From Fusarium oxysporum f. sp. lycopersici 4287 (Eukaryota > Ascomycota > Sordariomycetes > Hypocreales > Nectriaceae), in NCBI RefSeq assembly GCF_000149955.1, contig NC_030992.1, positions 103,522 through 167,521 on the forward strand: a stretch of DNA of 64,000 nt, written 5' to 3'. The notes beneath the pieces are model-generated. The model was not told the DNA's origin. It was given only the letters and a program-made list of their open reading frames with translations, and ran no database searches. Below, in pieces: positions 12,887 to 25,452 of this stretch. The position numbers and the translations under genes were made by a program. Numbering within the stretch: position 1 is the first letter of the stretch; each line of letters begins with the position of its first letter.

Positions 12887-13968
12887 GGCGAGCTGTTTCC
12901 TGTGTAGCCCTCCGGCAAGAAAAGACACTCTCAAGATTCAATCTCAAAGCTGAGTAGATGCCGTCATGGATTGTGATGCTGAGGTTTTCAGTGTTAGCTA
13001 CCCTAAAGAGGATCTTACGGCGAATAGTATATCAATTTCTCCCATTTGATTGCACCAGTGACTGATAGGCCATTCAATTCATCAACGTTTACACTAATAC
13101 ACAGTCTTTCTGTCACAACGAGAAAAGCCTGCTTGGCACGGGGTATTGTGTTAGCCATTGGGCTGCCTGGGGATAATAGTCTTTGCAACTAACGTTTCCT
13201 CAATCTTGTCAACCAATGCCAATCCTAATGGCCTGCAAGGGTAAATGCAAGTTGGTGTGTAAGCGTTAAAAGATGGCCATTTCTGCCGATACCACAAAAG
13301 TCCCCGTAGGAGTCTAGACCCTAGCTCAAGGTTTTCTTCTAAGGTATTGAATCTAAAGTACCTCCTCGTCCGAATGTATACGACGCTGCAACGCGTAATT
13401 AGACTTGCTTGAAGACTTATATCCCTATCTTGGTGAGTCATAGCACTGTAATGGCTTGATTAGCACATCATCGCTGATAGGATATTATGCCTGCAAGCTT
13501 TGAAAATCCAGTCACAAATTGCCTCCAGAAGCCCAGGTCGCCCGCCAATAGGTACCCCTCACTCTACCGTTAGTGATTGCCTGTCACATGCTTGCTGCGA
13601 GTTCCATTAGTATCATGATCTGACACATCTTTTGCAGATTAGCAACCCGAAGGGGGATCGGATTAATCGTGACCAGGGTCTGGACCGGAAAGGACCCCTG
13701 GTTACCCGATATGTTGGTTATTCAAGCGCTGCAACCAACACAATATGCATGTATCATTAGGGAGGTGTAGCCAGAAGCTTCACCATTGAGGTTGGAAACC
13801 CCTCAAGTTCAATCTCGGCATCCTCAAACACAATATGACAACCTATATTAGGCCCCTTTTTTCTTCTACGGCTGATATCCTAATAGAACATACTGGATTG
13901 TCGATAGCTGCTATCTACCCTTGAACAATCGCTCTTCTAATAATCATACTTTGAAACCCCTCAGCACC
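12887..13968. other. divergent intergenic region, no gene seen
   Basis: About 1.1 kb between the divergently oriented potassium-channel gene and the small ET79-like gene. It should hold both promoters. No convincing coding frame, RNA gene or repeat was seen. Confidence 0.5.
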
Positions 13969-14493
13969 ATGGCCTCCCGGGAGCTTCTCGTGGTGATTCT
14001 AAACCATACCAATGAAGAACTCAACACCGAACCTCAATGGCCAACTCTTATCCACGGCCAATTCATAAAAGACGACGATCTTCCACCACCGCAAACAATA
14101 CTCGCCGGTGAGAGCGGCATGTTGCGCTGCAAATCGAACCACTTGGGCGGAGGGGTCGAAGGCTCAATTACGTACCGTGTCGTCGGATTCGGGACCAAGA
14201 AACGAAGTGACATTTTTTTGGAGCGTGCCGTATGTTGGTGTGAATAAGTTTAGCGCTGCTTCTGCCATCCCCAATTTCCAGGTGCAGACTTTGGGTGGGC
14301 ATGGTAATCAGGCTGTTGTTGTCTTTGTATTTGGTAAGTTAGCCCTTTATGGGAAAAGCTTCTTCTTAGTAACACTTTAGAACCAAGTCAAAAGGCAGAT
14401 GGAGGGATGGAAGATGGTGGGGTGTTAGCTGCTGTTGCTAAGTATCCTCTGGAGTGTGCTGAAGGTCCTTTGAATGGTTTTAATCACAGTTAG
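13969..14493 (+). CDS. aegerolysin / crystal-protein-ET79-like small protein, frame broken
   Basis: The start ATG at 13969 sits in a good context (CACCATGG). The product would be a small beta-sandwich protein of about 170 residues with no signal peptide. Family marks are a conserved GVEGSITY turn near 14156 and, in another frame, FWSVPYVGVN from about 14217, followed by a HGNQAVVVFVF strand. The first part (to about 14212) and the second part (from about 14220) are in different frames; they meet at a seven-T run, 14213-14219, with no GT-AG intron of usable length between them. A normal intron follows, at about 14332-14383, and the stop is at 14491. The break may be a real lesion or a homopolymer sequencing error. 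Aegerolysin-type proteins bind membrane lipids and some form pores with partner proteins; no partner gene is visible nearby. Function here is unproven. Confidence 0.55.
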
Positions 14494-15153
14494 GTAAATG
14501 TAATATCTTGTCTCAGTTGGAAACTCACATGTGATGTGATAAGAGGATATGTTATTGGCTGAATGAATGCACTGTGTTTGTGGCGGCACACCACCAATAT
14601 CTATGTACCTTCGGGTGGCTTGGACTGACAGTCCAATCCATAGCTGACCACAAACTTTATCGGATTTTGAAATAGTGCATGGTTCGAAGGCCACATAACA
14701 GTGCGCAATGCAAGCCTACCACGATAAACGCGTAACTATGACGTATCACTACGGGTGACGAACTTTACTCAGCCTCAAAGACGGTTGTTTTTCCTGCCAA
14801 ATCCACTGTTACCCTTGAAATTACCTACTGATTCAACGAAGCAAACTCGCGGAGTCTGACAGTGCCAGGCTTGTGATAATTCGTGATGTTGTCTTTGACT
14901 CGATTGATTCACTTTGTAGTGTTGCTGGTTCGGCCGCCTGTAAGTTGAAATAATTTCTTAAATAAATTTGAATAATAAAATATCAGTTAAATATTATATT
15001 TAAAGCCATTTCTACTTAGGTAAATAATATCCTGGAAGTTGCATTCCATTGCTACAAATACTTATACTACTACCCTTAAAATACAACAAGTAACACAGGT
15101 TCAGGCAAGTGAAAATATTAATATAAAATAAAAGTAGGACTTGTTAATAAATG
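14494..15153. other. intergenic with AT-rich stretch
   Basis: No gene seen. The part from about 14941 to 15150 is strongly AT-rich, with runs such as aataataaaat, and borders the 3' end of the RTG2-like gene. Confidence 0.5.
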
Positions 15154-17115
15154 CTAAGTAAGACTATTATCAGACAAGATTAAGATATCTTCTTCTACAA
15201 CTTTCAGTTTTACCTTTAGCCCCCAGCCATCTGGCCCTCCAATCCAATTCTTCTTTTTACCAATCTTTTCCACTATATTCACATGATCTCTTAAGGCTTT
15301 CTTTAGCTTTGCGGGATCATGTTTCATCTTTTGTATAGATATTGTCAGCTGAACACCCTCCCCCTTCTTCTTGTGGCCTAGATCCCAAGCCCATTCAGAC
15401 GAGAGCACAATTCGAGGCTTGCTCTCATCAATCTCTCCAGAGGGATAGAGGCGACCAAGTAGGTATCCGACTCGGCCAAGGTATGCAGCCCACCAAACCT
15501 CTTCAGGCGTAATGATAGATTGGAGTGCCTCCTTGAACTTACTCTCGCGTGGGGGTAGCTCTCCCATATAACGCGATTCCAGCATGAGGGCAAGTCTGGC
15601 TCGGTCTTCATGCGAAACCCCGCGAGTAAAGGCCATTAGTCCGGTGCTTGTGCTATACATTGCCGCCGTAGATGCAAGCTCTTTATCCATGATCGTATGA
15701 ACATACATGATATTTGCGAATCCTCGTATAACGTGCTTGCTGATGGACTCTGGGAATCTGCGAGTCCCACCCTGGGAGGGCTTAGGAAATGAGAACATGA
15801 GAAGGTTGTAGAGAGCCTCGACTGACTCGGGGGCGAAACGCTGGGTAGTGACCTCGAGCGGGTCCTGAGCTCTGATACTAGGCTCAAGCTCTCTGAATAG
15901 AAGTCCTTCACGCACACCTCCTTGACAGAAGTGTGCAAGTCGGATTCCATGAGGGATCGCGTTGGATAGAGCGTTGATTAGGAATGCGACAGCAGGAACC
16001 TGTTTTCTCCTCCGATCTGAAACCCGGAAGACAGAATGTGCATTCCGAGCAACCTCTTCCATGGCTTTTGTGTTCTCAAATCTTTCCTTTCCAACGGTGT
16101 ATCCGTTAATGATGGATATGGGATGAGGCTTCTCGCCCGTCTGGCTCATATAAAGGAGCAGGTAGCCCCAACCTCGAAATCCACCCCCAGAGAGATATAA
16201 TGGAAACCCACCATTTGTCTTTGCTTCCTCAACTAAGCTTTCAGGAATTCGGAGACTTTTGTATGCGTCCTCAAAATTCTTTGACATCTCCTGACGAAGC
16301 TTTTCTCGTGCTTTCTCTGCCTCATGTTTCGACTTACCCCTTTTAAGGTCCTCCAAAGTCTTCGTCAGTGCTGCAGCTCCGTAAGGAAAGCTTATTGATC
16401 CTTTGTCACTAATGCGGACGTTCCCGCCTTGTGATATAATCCAGGTAATTTGAGTGCTTCCACCGCCAAGGTCCATCATAAGTCCTCTAATATCAGAGAA
16501 ACCGCTTGCAACACCTAGAGAACCGATACGTCCTTCATCTTCTTTAGGGAGCATATCAACGACAAGTCCGGTAGCTGCCTTTATTTTCTTTATGAATTCA
16601 GCTGAGTTGAGAGCAGCTCGAGTTGCTTCAGTGGCGACAACATGGATGTTCGCTTCGGGAACGCCAAGGTCGGTGCAGACAATTTTGAAACGATTCAGCG
16701 CAGCAATAACGTCGTCAATAGTATCAGGTGGGATAGGTACTTGGTGGCCGGTCTCTGGATCAAATTGGGCGTCGTAAAGTGATATACTGACTCGATACAC
16801 ATGGATTGTAGGAAGAATACGGGAGAAAGGTGGAGATAGATCCGTGACGGAGAATCGGATGCCGTTACTAGTATATCTGTCAGCCTCAAAGCCAATAATT
16901 TCCATCTGTTCAAGACCCGTTTATTATTATATTAATAACCAAGGAATAATTTGTCGAACTTCAGTTTCCATACAGGGCGTTACTTGCCTCCCCATATCTA
17001 CTATACCCCGTAAGTAGGAGGAATCCACTGTTTGCAGTTCATCTCGGGGCCTTATAGGAGGGGCAGGTGAGTGTGAGTCCACAACAATTTCATAATCGGA
17101 GATGGAAAAATCCAT
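15154..17115 (-). CDS. RTG2-like Ppx/GppA-family protein
   Basis: Resembles the fungal retrograde-regulation protein Rtg2, which carries an ASKHA-fold Ppx/GppA ATP-binding domain and relays mitochondrial status to nuclear genes. Phosphate-loop-like motifs are GIVDMGSNGIRFS (near residue 40, across the intron), VVATEATRAA, and MDLGGGSTQ near residue 150. The start is ATG at 17113-17115. Exon 1 (17115-16988) ends in phase 2; exon 2 runs from 16867 to 15154. The 120-bp intron starts AG|GCAAGT and ends CTAG, a GC-AG intron, and splicing exactly restores the SNGIRF motif. Length about 613 residues. An upstream in-frame ATG at 17211 would add 32 residues but is not needed. Flanked by repeats, yet the gene itself looks intact. 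Confidence 0.9.
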
Positions 17116-19026
17116 TATGACGTTTGAGAAAACCTGAATTGAATGATTTGGGTAGCTTAGCCGAAGGATCTGGATGAAGAGTTGATCAAGGTAATGACAT
17201 AAACAAGACAACGATTAATGATCCTACGGGTGAATATAAGTGACGTTGGTAGGCGAATTGTAGCTTATAAAGTGGCTTTTAAGTAAATATTTGCAAAGGG
17301 TTATGGGTTGAATTAGCTATTTATGTCCAGATTCCAATCGATGGTCTTATACAACGTTGACATTCAGGCGCCTGAGCGCTCTCTCATAGATACGTCAAGT
17401 CCATCGATATAATTGGCTCGAGTTTGAGGTGGTGTGAGACATGAACGTCAATGCATGATGAAAATGTATTAGCCAATGACACTGTTTGTAAATAAAATGA
17501 TATTAATATACTTCGACTCCTGTTAAGAGTTTCAGTTAGTCGGGAACAATAATGCAGAGGATTAAGTAAAGTTTACTGCTTAATACATACCATCCACAAT
17601 CTATTCCACGGCCATGATGAGCAGTTCCGTTCATGTCCATGTAACTGAGAGTTCATTGACAGCGCCTCGCTACGTCCTTCTCCGTCACGAAGCGGAAGGG
17701 GACCAACTCTACCTCCGGACGTTCTGGGATGATTAAAGCTCTAAAGAAAGGCGAAATATATAACTCACATTGACTAGAGATCCGTGTTACTCGATAAAGT
17801 CGTGTAAAGCATCCAGCCTTGCATTCTTGTTAAAAGAAGTAACACTATCCTCTGCCATGACGATAATACATTATTGTGACACAGTATCTTCTACAAAGTT
17901 CATACGGCTGGGGAACAAATCATAATGAATCATGCCCTTAAATGGTAAGCAGCCACTTTATGGAAAATTCGCGCCTGTCAGCGCTACCACATGCATATGT
18001 CTTAAGCTGAGCGCAGTGGAGATCGAGTGAAAGTTGCCCGTTTGAACTCAGTGAAGCCTCGGGGTAAAGGCACGCAGTCAGCGCCAGCTCTCAGCCAGAT
18101 TCACCTCTAAATAACACATCTCAAAACACATCAATTAAGTCTCATCATGTCCGTAAAGCATGCCGAACATGAGGGGTTCTAGATTGCATAGTCACGTGGG
18201 CACCTGGAACCCATTCTCCTAAAGGTGTTTAAACCTATTCTTCTATTCCTCATTGTTATATACCTGTAACTATAGGCTACCCCTAACTACTTCTTAAGTG
18301 CTTATTTATATCCAGTTTATTCTATATAATTTATATTATAGTAACTAATTTATCTTATTTTAATTAATAATTCATATATATATTAATATATTTAATAAGT
18401 ATATACTGCACCTTTCCCTCTTATATTATATATTTTACCTAAATAATTAGCTCTTAACTATCTATTATACTATAAGCTTTAATTAAAGCTAAATCCCCTC
18501 TTGCTCTTTAGGCTCTTTAGAAAGTGTTAGCTAAGACAAATACTAGGCGTCACTAGGCTTCAGCGTCACCAAAAGCTGGACGACAGGAAACTCTTAAAGC
18601 TGCAACGGCTGCCAGAAAAAGACTGTCCGCATTTGGTACAACATCGCCCACACGACTTGTAAGCTACCCTGAGACGGAGCACGCAACTTGAGATATGGTT
18701 GACAGATAGCGGACACCGTGAAAGAAACGTCGCGCAGGCAAAGTATAAGCACGAGACGAACATATATGACATTTCTTCTCCCAATCAGAACAACAAAGGC
18801 GGCAGTTACTGCTGCGTTGTCGGTCATTGTAAAGTCAAGGGTGATAGTTGGTTGGATAGGAGGGCCGTTATGCCGTTCCTTGAAATAGCAGAATAGGCGA
18901 CAGCCGTAGTTTGTCAGATTTGCAACATATTTCTGATCTGTTAGTTTAGTTACCCCGATTTTAGGGCTTTTTAATTTCAAGAAAATACCTTTTCTTTTAA
19001 TTCAGTGTCCGTCGATTTGCGGTTCT
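17116..19026. other. gene-poor region with AT-rich island
   Basis: No gene recognised over about 1.9 kb. The stretch from about 18221 to 18500 is very AT-rich and TpA-rich, in the style of a decayed (RIP-like) transposon remnant. Open frames around 18594-18980 have no recognisable domain. Confidence 0.5.
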
Positions 19027-19520
19027 AAGTTTTGTATAGCCATATGAGCTCTCAGCCACAAGTCTCAACTGCAAATAACACAACTGTTCTACGATTCTTA
19101 CGGCCCCGAGAAGAACTTACAAATATGGCACAAAACTCATATTCAAACTCGGAACCTTGAATTCGACTAGCAAGGTGGGCAAAAATGTTTACACATCTCC
19201 GTTCCCGCGATTTTCAGTTGCGATCGACGGAGCGGAAGCAAAGGCTGACAAAATTCCCTTGGAGGAACCGCAAATATCTTTTGTCAGACATGTACGTAAG
19301 TTCTGTGTGGCGATATAAGCTCTCAGCGACGGGTCTCAACGCAAATAACACATCTGGCTCACAACTTAGACATTGTACCAAAATACCTAACCAATTGCTA
19401 GTCAGACATGTACGTAGTTCCGATTGAGCCGATGTTGTTGGACCAGGATCTGCTGGGTTACACGCAAGTAACAAGCGACTGGTAATAACATCGGGCTCGG
19501 ATGAACTTGGAAAACAGGCC
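19027..19520. repeat. degenerate repeat cluster, unit about 118 bp
   Basis: TCAGACATGTACGT occurs at 19284-19297 and again at 19402-19415, a period of 118 bp. The text following ctctcagc at 19051 and at 19322 aligns for about 40 bp (gtctcaac then gcaaataacac). A related copy lies at about 53083-53205, sharing aatacctaacc and ctcttagct...gtcaac. The copies are diverged. No coding capacity; origin unknown, perhaps LTR or MITE fragments. Confidence 0.5.
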
Positions 19521-19751
19521 ACAGCACCTTCGGATTGCCCAGCATATCACCAGTACTTTTATTCGTCAGGTATGAGGACGCATCCTTGTTGATGTCTGTT
19601 AACAGGTAACCTGAAAAGCCACAAAACTACGAGCTTGTGTCCGGTACTCCTTATTGCTTCCGTAAGCTTACGACTTGATTGGACTGTTGAGGGGCGAACA
19701 ACCAATGACAAGTGCCGAGAAAATTGTGGAAGCCTTCCGGGTGGGGAGACG

Positions 19752-19799
19752 CGGAGATGACCCGACCAAACCTACATAAGCGGCGGGGAGATGATCCGA
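19752..19799. promoter_or_regulatory. direct repeat with CGG/CCG half-sites upstream of P450
   Basis: GGAGATGACCCGA at 19753-19765 and GGAGATGATCCGA at 19787-19799 differ by one base and are 34 bp apart. Each sits between CGG and CCG triplets, the half-sites favoured by Zn2Cys6 dimers. They lie 240-290 bp before the P450 ATG, and a Zn2Cys6 gene lies just beyond the P450. Binding is inferred. Confidence 0.4.
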
Positions 19800-20040
19800 G
19801 GTGGAAACGCCATCTGCAGAGACAACACGAAATCAGTCTGGATAAGGTAGACTGAAGCTGAACATGAGCATAAAAATATGGCAACGGCGTCTTTAACGAA
19901 CAGAGATAAAGGTTCTGGATGGAGAGCTTTTCGATTCAAAAATTGGCTAGCTTCCGAAATCGAATCACTTCGCTGCCCAGTTCGTATAAGAAGTCAGACT
20001 ATCAAATACTTACCTGCATCGTCGATTTAAGACGGCAACG

Positions 20041-22106
20041 ATGGCTTTGGCTATAACATATTTGCTAATTGCGGTCGTGTGCGTAGCTGTGTACGTTGCA
20101 CAGTCAATTCTGTATAATTTATTTTTCCACCCGCTTCGGAGCTACCCTGGTCCAGTCCTTGCCAAGATATCCATCATCTGGAGCCGACAAGCAAATTTCT
20201 ATGGCCTCAAGTATATGAGAATTCACGAAGCTCATCGCAAGTATGGTATGTTCTGCACTAGGATAGCCCTTCTGGATGTCTTGCAGCTAATGTAGTAGGC
20301 TCTGTGGTTCGAATCGCGCCTAACGAGCTGTCCTTCGCTGACCCAGCTGCCGTTCGTGATATTTACACAAACAGTGCTTTTCAAAAAGAAGAGAACTTCT
20401 ATGTGAGACTCTGCACAAACTAGATATCCCCGCCATTAACCGTGTTCAAATCTGTAGTTTGCAAAGAGAGGCTATGAGGAAGAACATCTTTTCAGCTTTC
20501 GGTAAGAGCGCTGAACACTCATCTCAACACATTGACTCATCTGCTGTCAAGGAATCCCGAGGCACATAACCAGCGTCGAAAGCTCCTATCCCGCGGTTAC
20601 NNNNNNNNNNNNNNNNNNNNNNNNNNNNNNNNNNNNNNNNNNNNNNNNNNNNNNNNNNNNNNNNNNNNNNNNNNNNNNNNNNNNNNNNNNNNNNNNNNNN
20701 CAACCTCCTTGCCACAAAAGCTGTCAATGGCAATGCGGTAGATGTATACACCTTTGTACATCTTTTGTCATTTGACGTGGTTTGTAAGTCGTATTAGCTG
20801 CATGTTGGTGAGGAACAAATTAACAACCATAGATCGTTTGCTCTTCGGAGATGACCCCAGGTCCCTTGAACTAGGAGGAGAACACAAGGTTCTGTCTTAC
20901 CTTAGGGCATGGCGCCCTCTCTTTACCTATGTGTGTACAACACAATACGAGTTTCACACCTTCAAGAATACTAATACGACGTGACAGAAAGAGGTATTGC
21001 CGCAGCTGGAGTGGCTTGGTGTGTATCTACCAGGCATATTTGGGAACAACTTCCGTAAAGTCAGGCAGTGGAAGATTGTGAGTAGTAGTCTAGTCGTGGA
21101 AGAACGCTCACTGACGATAAGAAAAGTATTCCGTCGATCTGATCAAGACGTCTCGGCAGAATAACATCGTCACGCCGTTCTTTCGTTCTGTTCTATACGG
21201 CGAGAAAGACGGTTACCTCAATCGGCCACTCACGGACTCAGAGGTGGCTGAGGAGTGTATGAGCGGAATGTGAGTTCGGTATCTAGGATGATTTCGTGAG
21301 CTGACGACTGTCAGGTTTGGCGGTACAGGAACAACCGCCAACACGTTTGTCTTTCTTCTCTGGGCTACTTTGCAACGACCAGAAGTAGTGGAGAAGCTTG
21401 AAGCAGAACTAAGAGCAGCTTTTCCCAACCCGGACTCGGTGGTCGACTATCAGGCATGTTCTTCGTTGATTAAGAACAAACAATAAGTGACTCTGACACG
21501 CCTAGACCTGCGCTCGTCTGTCCTATCTACAGGCAGTGACGAACGAAACCCTCCGCATGTATCCGACAATTGTCGCCATCTTGCCCAGAGTCGCCAAGAA
21601 GGACACCACTGTCGCGGGTCTTCACATACCAAAAGGCGTAAGCTATTCCATCCTCTGACATAAATTAACTAATAACAAATCATACCAGACTGTTGTGGGA
21701 ACACAGAACTATACCATTCATCGCTCGGAACGAGCATTCCATGATCCAGATAACTTCCTCCCCGAGCGCTGGCTCGACGACAAGAACGTTGATGCTAGAA
21801 AAGAGGCATTTGTGCCGTTCTCGGTTGGTCCTCGCAGATGCATAGGAATGAAGTAAGTATAGGTATTGATATTCTCTATTGAGTTCAACGTTGACATGCA
21901 GAAGTCTTGCCCAAATGGAGTTGAGCAAACTCATAGCGGCGTTCTTCCTACGCTTCAATGCCACCATTGATCCTAGTATGCGACCCGAAGAAATGAGGAT
22001 ATTTGACAGTTTCAATGCTGGTCCAGCTGGGCGGAGGTTGCTTATTAGGCTTAAAGAGAAACATTCAGAAGCTGAGACTCCTGGTACTATCGCCATTCAA
22101 CACTAG
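20041..22106 (+). CDS. cytochrome P450 monooxygenase (interrupted by assembly gap)
   Basis: A microsomal haem-thiolate monooxygenase. The N-terminus MALAITYLLIAVVCVAVYV is a membrane anchor, followed by the hinge FFHPLRSYPGP. The I-helix oxygen-binding segment reads FGGTGTTANTF, the ExxR helix NETLRMYP, and the haem-binding loop FSVGPRRCIG carries the cysteine ligand (near 21815-21845). Multiple short introns separate about nine exons. One hundred Ns at 20601-20700 fall just after LLSRGY, in the B'-C region, so a small part is unknown. The stop is at 22104-22106. Length is about 500 residues, normal for the family. It converges with a Zn2Cys6 regulator 148 bp away, a common pairing in secondary-metabolite or detoxification loci. 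CYP family and substrate cannot be assigned. Confidence 0.9.
20601..20700. other. assembly gap (100 N)
   Basis: Exactly 100 N, a conventional gap of unknown size, inside the P450 gene. Confidence 0.99.
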
Positions 22107-22253
22107 TGGGACGTCATTTCGCATGAATCAGTAGTGCATTGGGACATTTGGTGGGATCGAGAAGGTAAATTATCAGCCGATAGAAGTATGGGGTATACCT
22201 CACACAGACGACACATGGGGCAACATGTCTGATGGATAGATATTTCTTTACTT

Positions 22254-24648
22254 TTAGTCTTGAGATTCGAAAATAGCTCCCCAATCAATGCTGTTCAATG
22301 TCTGTTGGATAGCGCAGTCATCAAAGAAAGGATCCATTATGGGTCCCATATCAAAGTTTCCAGACAAAAAGCTTTGAGATAAAGGTTCAGTGGGAGCTTG
22401 GACATCGCAGATCCTCTTAGTGGGTACAGAAGATCCTGTTTCAATGGCATGCATGTTAGAAAGGTTTGAGAGAGAAAAATGAGATGAACTTGAAACAGTG
22501 CGTACCTGCATGTTCGATGCGTTGGAGTCGACCTTTGAGATTCTGAACGACACGTATGGCTTCTGTTGAAGATTTTACCTCCGAAGCAAGGGAGGTAAAG
22601 ATTTCCATGGCCAGGGATAACGAATGGTCAACAGCAATCTTTACCTCGTCATCTGGATTAGACAATATAGAGGCTTGCAGGACTGTCGCTGCACCGAAGG
22701 TGACTATTATTTGATGTCAGATATATCGACTCCCGAAACTGCACGATTCAGACGTACAGTAGACACTCCACCATGCCGAACATCTGTAAACGGTGCCCAG
22801 GCCTTGGTGCAAGACTAAAATCAGCTTGTGGGCGGTTTCTCGACATTCCTGGGTCACCTCCTTGACAACTGCCTCGTCAAAGCTTTTGTGGTGGGAGCTT
22901 CCGATTGTAGCAGAGAATTCAGCGGGAAGGGTGAGGGGTCGCAGCAAAAGGAGACGTGTATATAGAAAGCTATATGTCATTAGCATCAGGCAAATATCGA
23001 AGGGAAACTTCGATGACTTACCGACAGTATAAGATTCTTGGTTGAAGAAGAGTGTTATCTTGCTGGACATCCGAGTCTGTAGAAGTACCCTGTAGTGTCA
23101 GATAATCCGGGAGGCCATCCAGAAATACATCCAGCTGTGAGTTCAGACGAAGGATCTCATCCAAGTCCAGTAAGGGCATTTTTGTCTGGTTATCGATGTC
23201 CATAACTTGCTCCTGAGCGTCTTGTGCATAGAAGGATTTCAACACCTCATCAAGAATTTCTAGAAGACGGATTGTGTATACAAACAATCCAAGCCGACAT
23301 GAGGAGCCTGGCGGTTGAGTTCCTTCTCCGATTTCGAGAAGGTACTCGTCGTCGATGGTAATCGGCAAAGGCACACGGGACCTGCACGGCAGCATCGACG
23401 GCCTCCCGAACGTGGTACAAATAAGCCTTTCATTACGTGGTGAGTACACCTTATCGCATGGTCAAGTAGCACAGATGAACGCACCTATCCAACGTCACGC
23501 ATACGTACCATACTCGTCTGCGCATTTCTCTTTCTAGTTGGTTGGCAGAACTGGATTTACGTGCATCGGTATGCAGGCCAAGGCTTTGTGCCACTCTAGT
23601 CGCCAGTCCTACCATGTTCCAACATCGGTTCGAGTGCATTGTTGATTGCAGATGAAGAGCGTTTAGCAGAAGCAATTGGACGACTGGTAGTGTCGCCTCG
23701 TCCAAGGTATCGATTGGCACGAGCCTCCTCGCTCTCTGGTAGAACTGGTCTGCCAAAGCGGCCCGGTTACCCGTTTTTGGGCTGTGGGTAAACCTGCATC
23801 CAATTGCGAGGACCATATTTAGTGTTGCCAGCATGATAGGGTTTTCTGTTGCTTCACTGCCATCTTCAACGTCTCCGGGCTCCCATAGGCGATTATAGAA
23901 GCGCATGAATGTTGGGATGTGCAAAATGGGATATACCGGATGGACGATATCCCAAAAGCTCTGAAGATACCTGTCAGATATGCTTCGAATAGGTACAAGA
24001 TCTAGGACAGCCATATCTTTGCATTGTTCTTTGGCATCAGTTCTATATCGCTTTGCTCCCCGATGTTCGGCTGTATCAGCCGCTGGCTGGTCCAATGCCT
24101 CAGTCTCGCCTGTAATGAGTAGTACGTGTTCAACAAATGCGATCGTCGAGGACGGACCATAGAGCAGATGTTGATCCTTGTTAGGTAACGAGACAGTCGC
24201 CAGTCCATCGGTTGACTCAGCTTCGTCAGTATCTGTCGCTTCTGGTTCCGATGCTGAGCTTTTTGGAGCGCTGATCCTCGGGGAACGGTCACCAATCTCC
24301 TGCTTGCGGCTTCTCTCAAGTTCTTCCAATCGCTCCTCCAATGCTTGAATGTGTCTCGATGGGAGTCAACACTACTGGAGCTCGTGACATATACAATACG
24401 TACTTCTGCGTTTTTAACGTGCCCTCCTCATACAGACACTCTTGCTCAGATCCTCTTCTTCTGCATACATCGCAAACTGGCCGTTTGCCGTCACAGCGGA
24501 CTTTGCGAGCACGGCAGCAATCGCAAGCGAGTTGTACCTTTCGGCGTTTTCGACGTAGTTCCGGCTCGTATGGGATCGAAAGGTCTGTTGCAGCAGGAAG
24601 ATTGCTAAAAACATCGTCAAACGCCTGGTTTGAGTCTTGGAACGACAT
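22254..24648 (-). CDS. Zn2Cys6 transcription factor with fungal-specific middle domain
   Basis: A nuclear DNA-binding regulator. The N-terminal binuclear cluster fits C-x2-C-x6-C-x6-C-x2-C-x8-C (ACDCCRARKVRCDGKRPVC, then DVC and EQEC), preceded by a basic RRKRRK run. After an intron comes a short coiled linker (HIQALEERLEELERS), then the fungal_trans domain, with the conserved FWDIVHPVYPILHIPTF near 23910-23960 and REMRRRVWYVCVTLDR near 23520. Several short introns follow. The C-terminus ends acidic (IDWGAIFESQD) at 22254. It converges on the P450 gene and is the natural candidate for its regulator, and for the direct repeat at 19752-19799; this is inferred from position. Confidence 0.9.
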
Positions 24649-24950
24649 CGAGAACTAGTAGAACAAGAATTGTGCTCGCAAGGTTGAGGGCACGCAATTG
24701 CTGTACCGCTTTACTGAACCAGTTCGTACGGAAGAAGAGGGGTTGAGGTTTCGGGTGTTTTGTGCGCTCTAAACTCTATATCCTGCACTTACTGGCTTGA
24801 ATCGGAGGATGGACATGGTTGTTAATGACTAATTGATGCGGGGAAGTTCATTCTTTGCTAGAAGTAAGTATGGTTATATTAGTGTACTAAGGACTGACTA
24901 AGCGGGCATTGGCGGCAGACGCGCCATCACGATGTATTCCGGGGCCTTAC

Positions 24951-25215
24951 TATTTATTCACGATTTCTATTTAAATAAGTATTAAAATAAAAAATATAAT
25001 TAACTACTTATTAATTTTAAATAAAATAATCTTAACCCCTAAGATATTATATAAATATTAAAATAATAAATTAAAAATAACTTTTATTTTATATTTTCTT
25101 ATTATTTTTAAATAAATAGTTTATATAAATTATAGGAAGGATATCTCTCTAATAATAACTAATTAAGGTTACTTATCTTATATTTACTTCTGCCTAAACT
25201 TAGCCCTTAAGAACT
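24951..25215. repeat. AT-rich island
   Basis: Almost pure A/T sequence with many TA steps and no coding frame, ending in a cctaaacttagccctta stretch. A similar ending is seen in the island at 37121-37345. It looks like a decayed repeat, possibly RIP-affected; no ends or target duplication can be recognised. Confidence 0.5.
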
Positions 25216-25452
25216 TTTACTCCTTGCTTATTAGAATTACTCTAAAGAAAGATAGACCGCAATTCATAAGACAAAGTTTGACAATCGGACTTCTTCTAAC
25301 ACCGGTTGGGGCGGGCGTCGGTCTTTACGTCGAACTGATGAGTCAATGCTTTTCCGACAGTCACCGAGTGCCCAATTTCTCCGAGGTTTGAAGCTGTCCG
25401 AAAGTGGGTGCCCTCAAAGCGCTAAGGCCAACTAAAAGCCGCCTCACAAACC

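Noticed and set aside
18594..18980. Minus-strand open frame of 128 codons in the repeat region
   Set aside because: No recognisable domain, and composition is not clearly coding.
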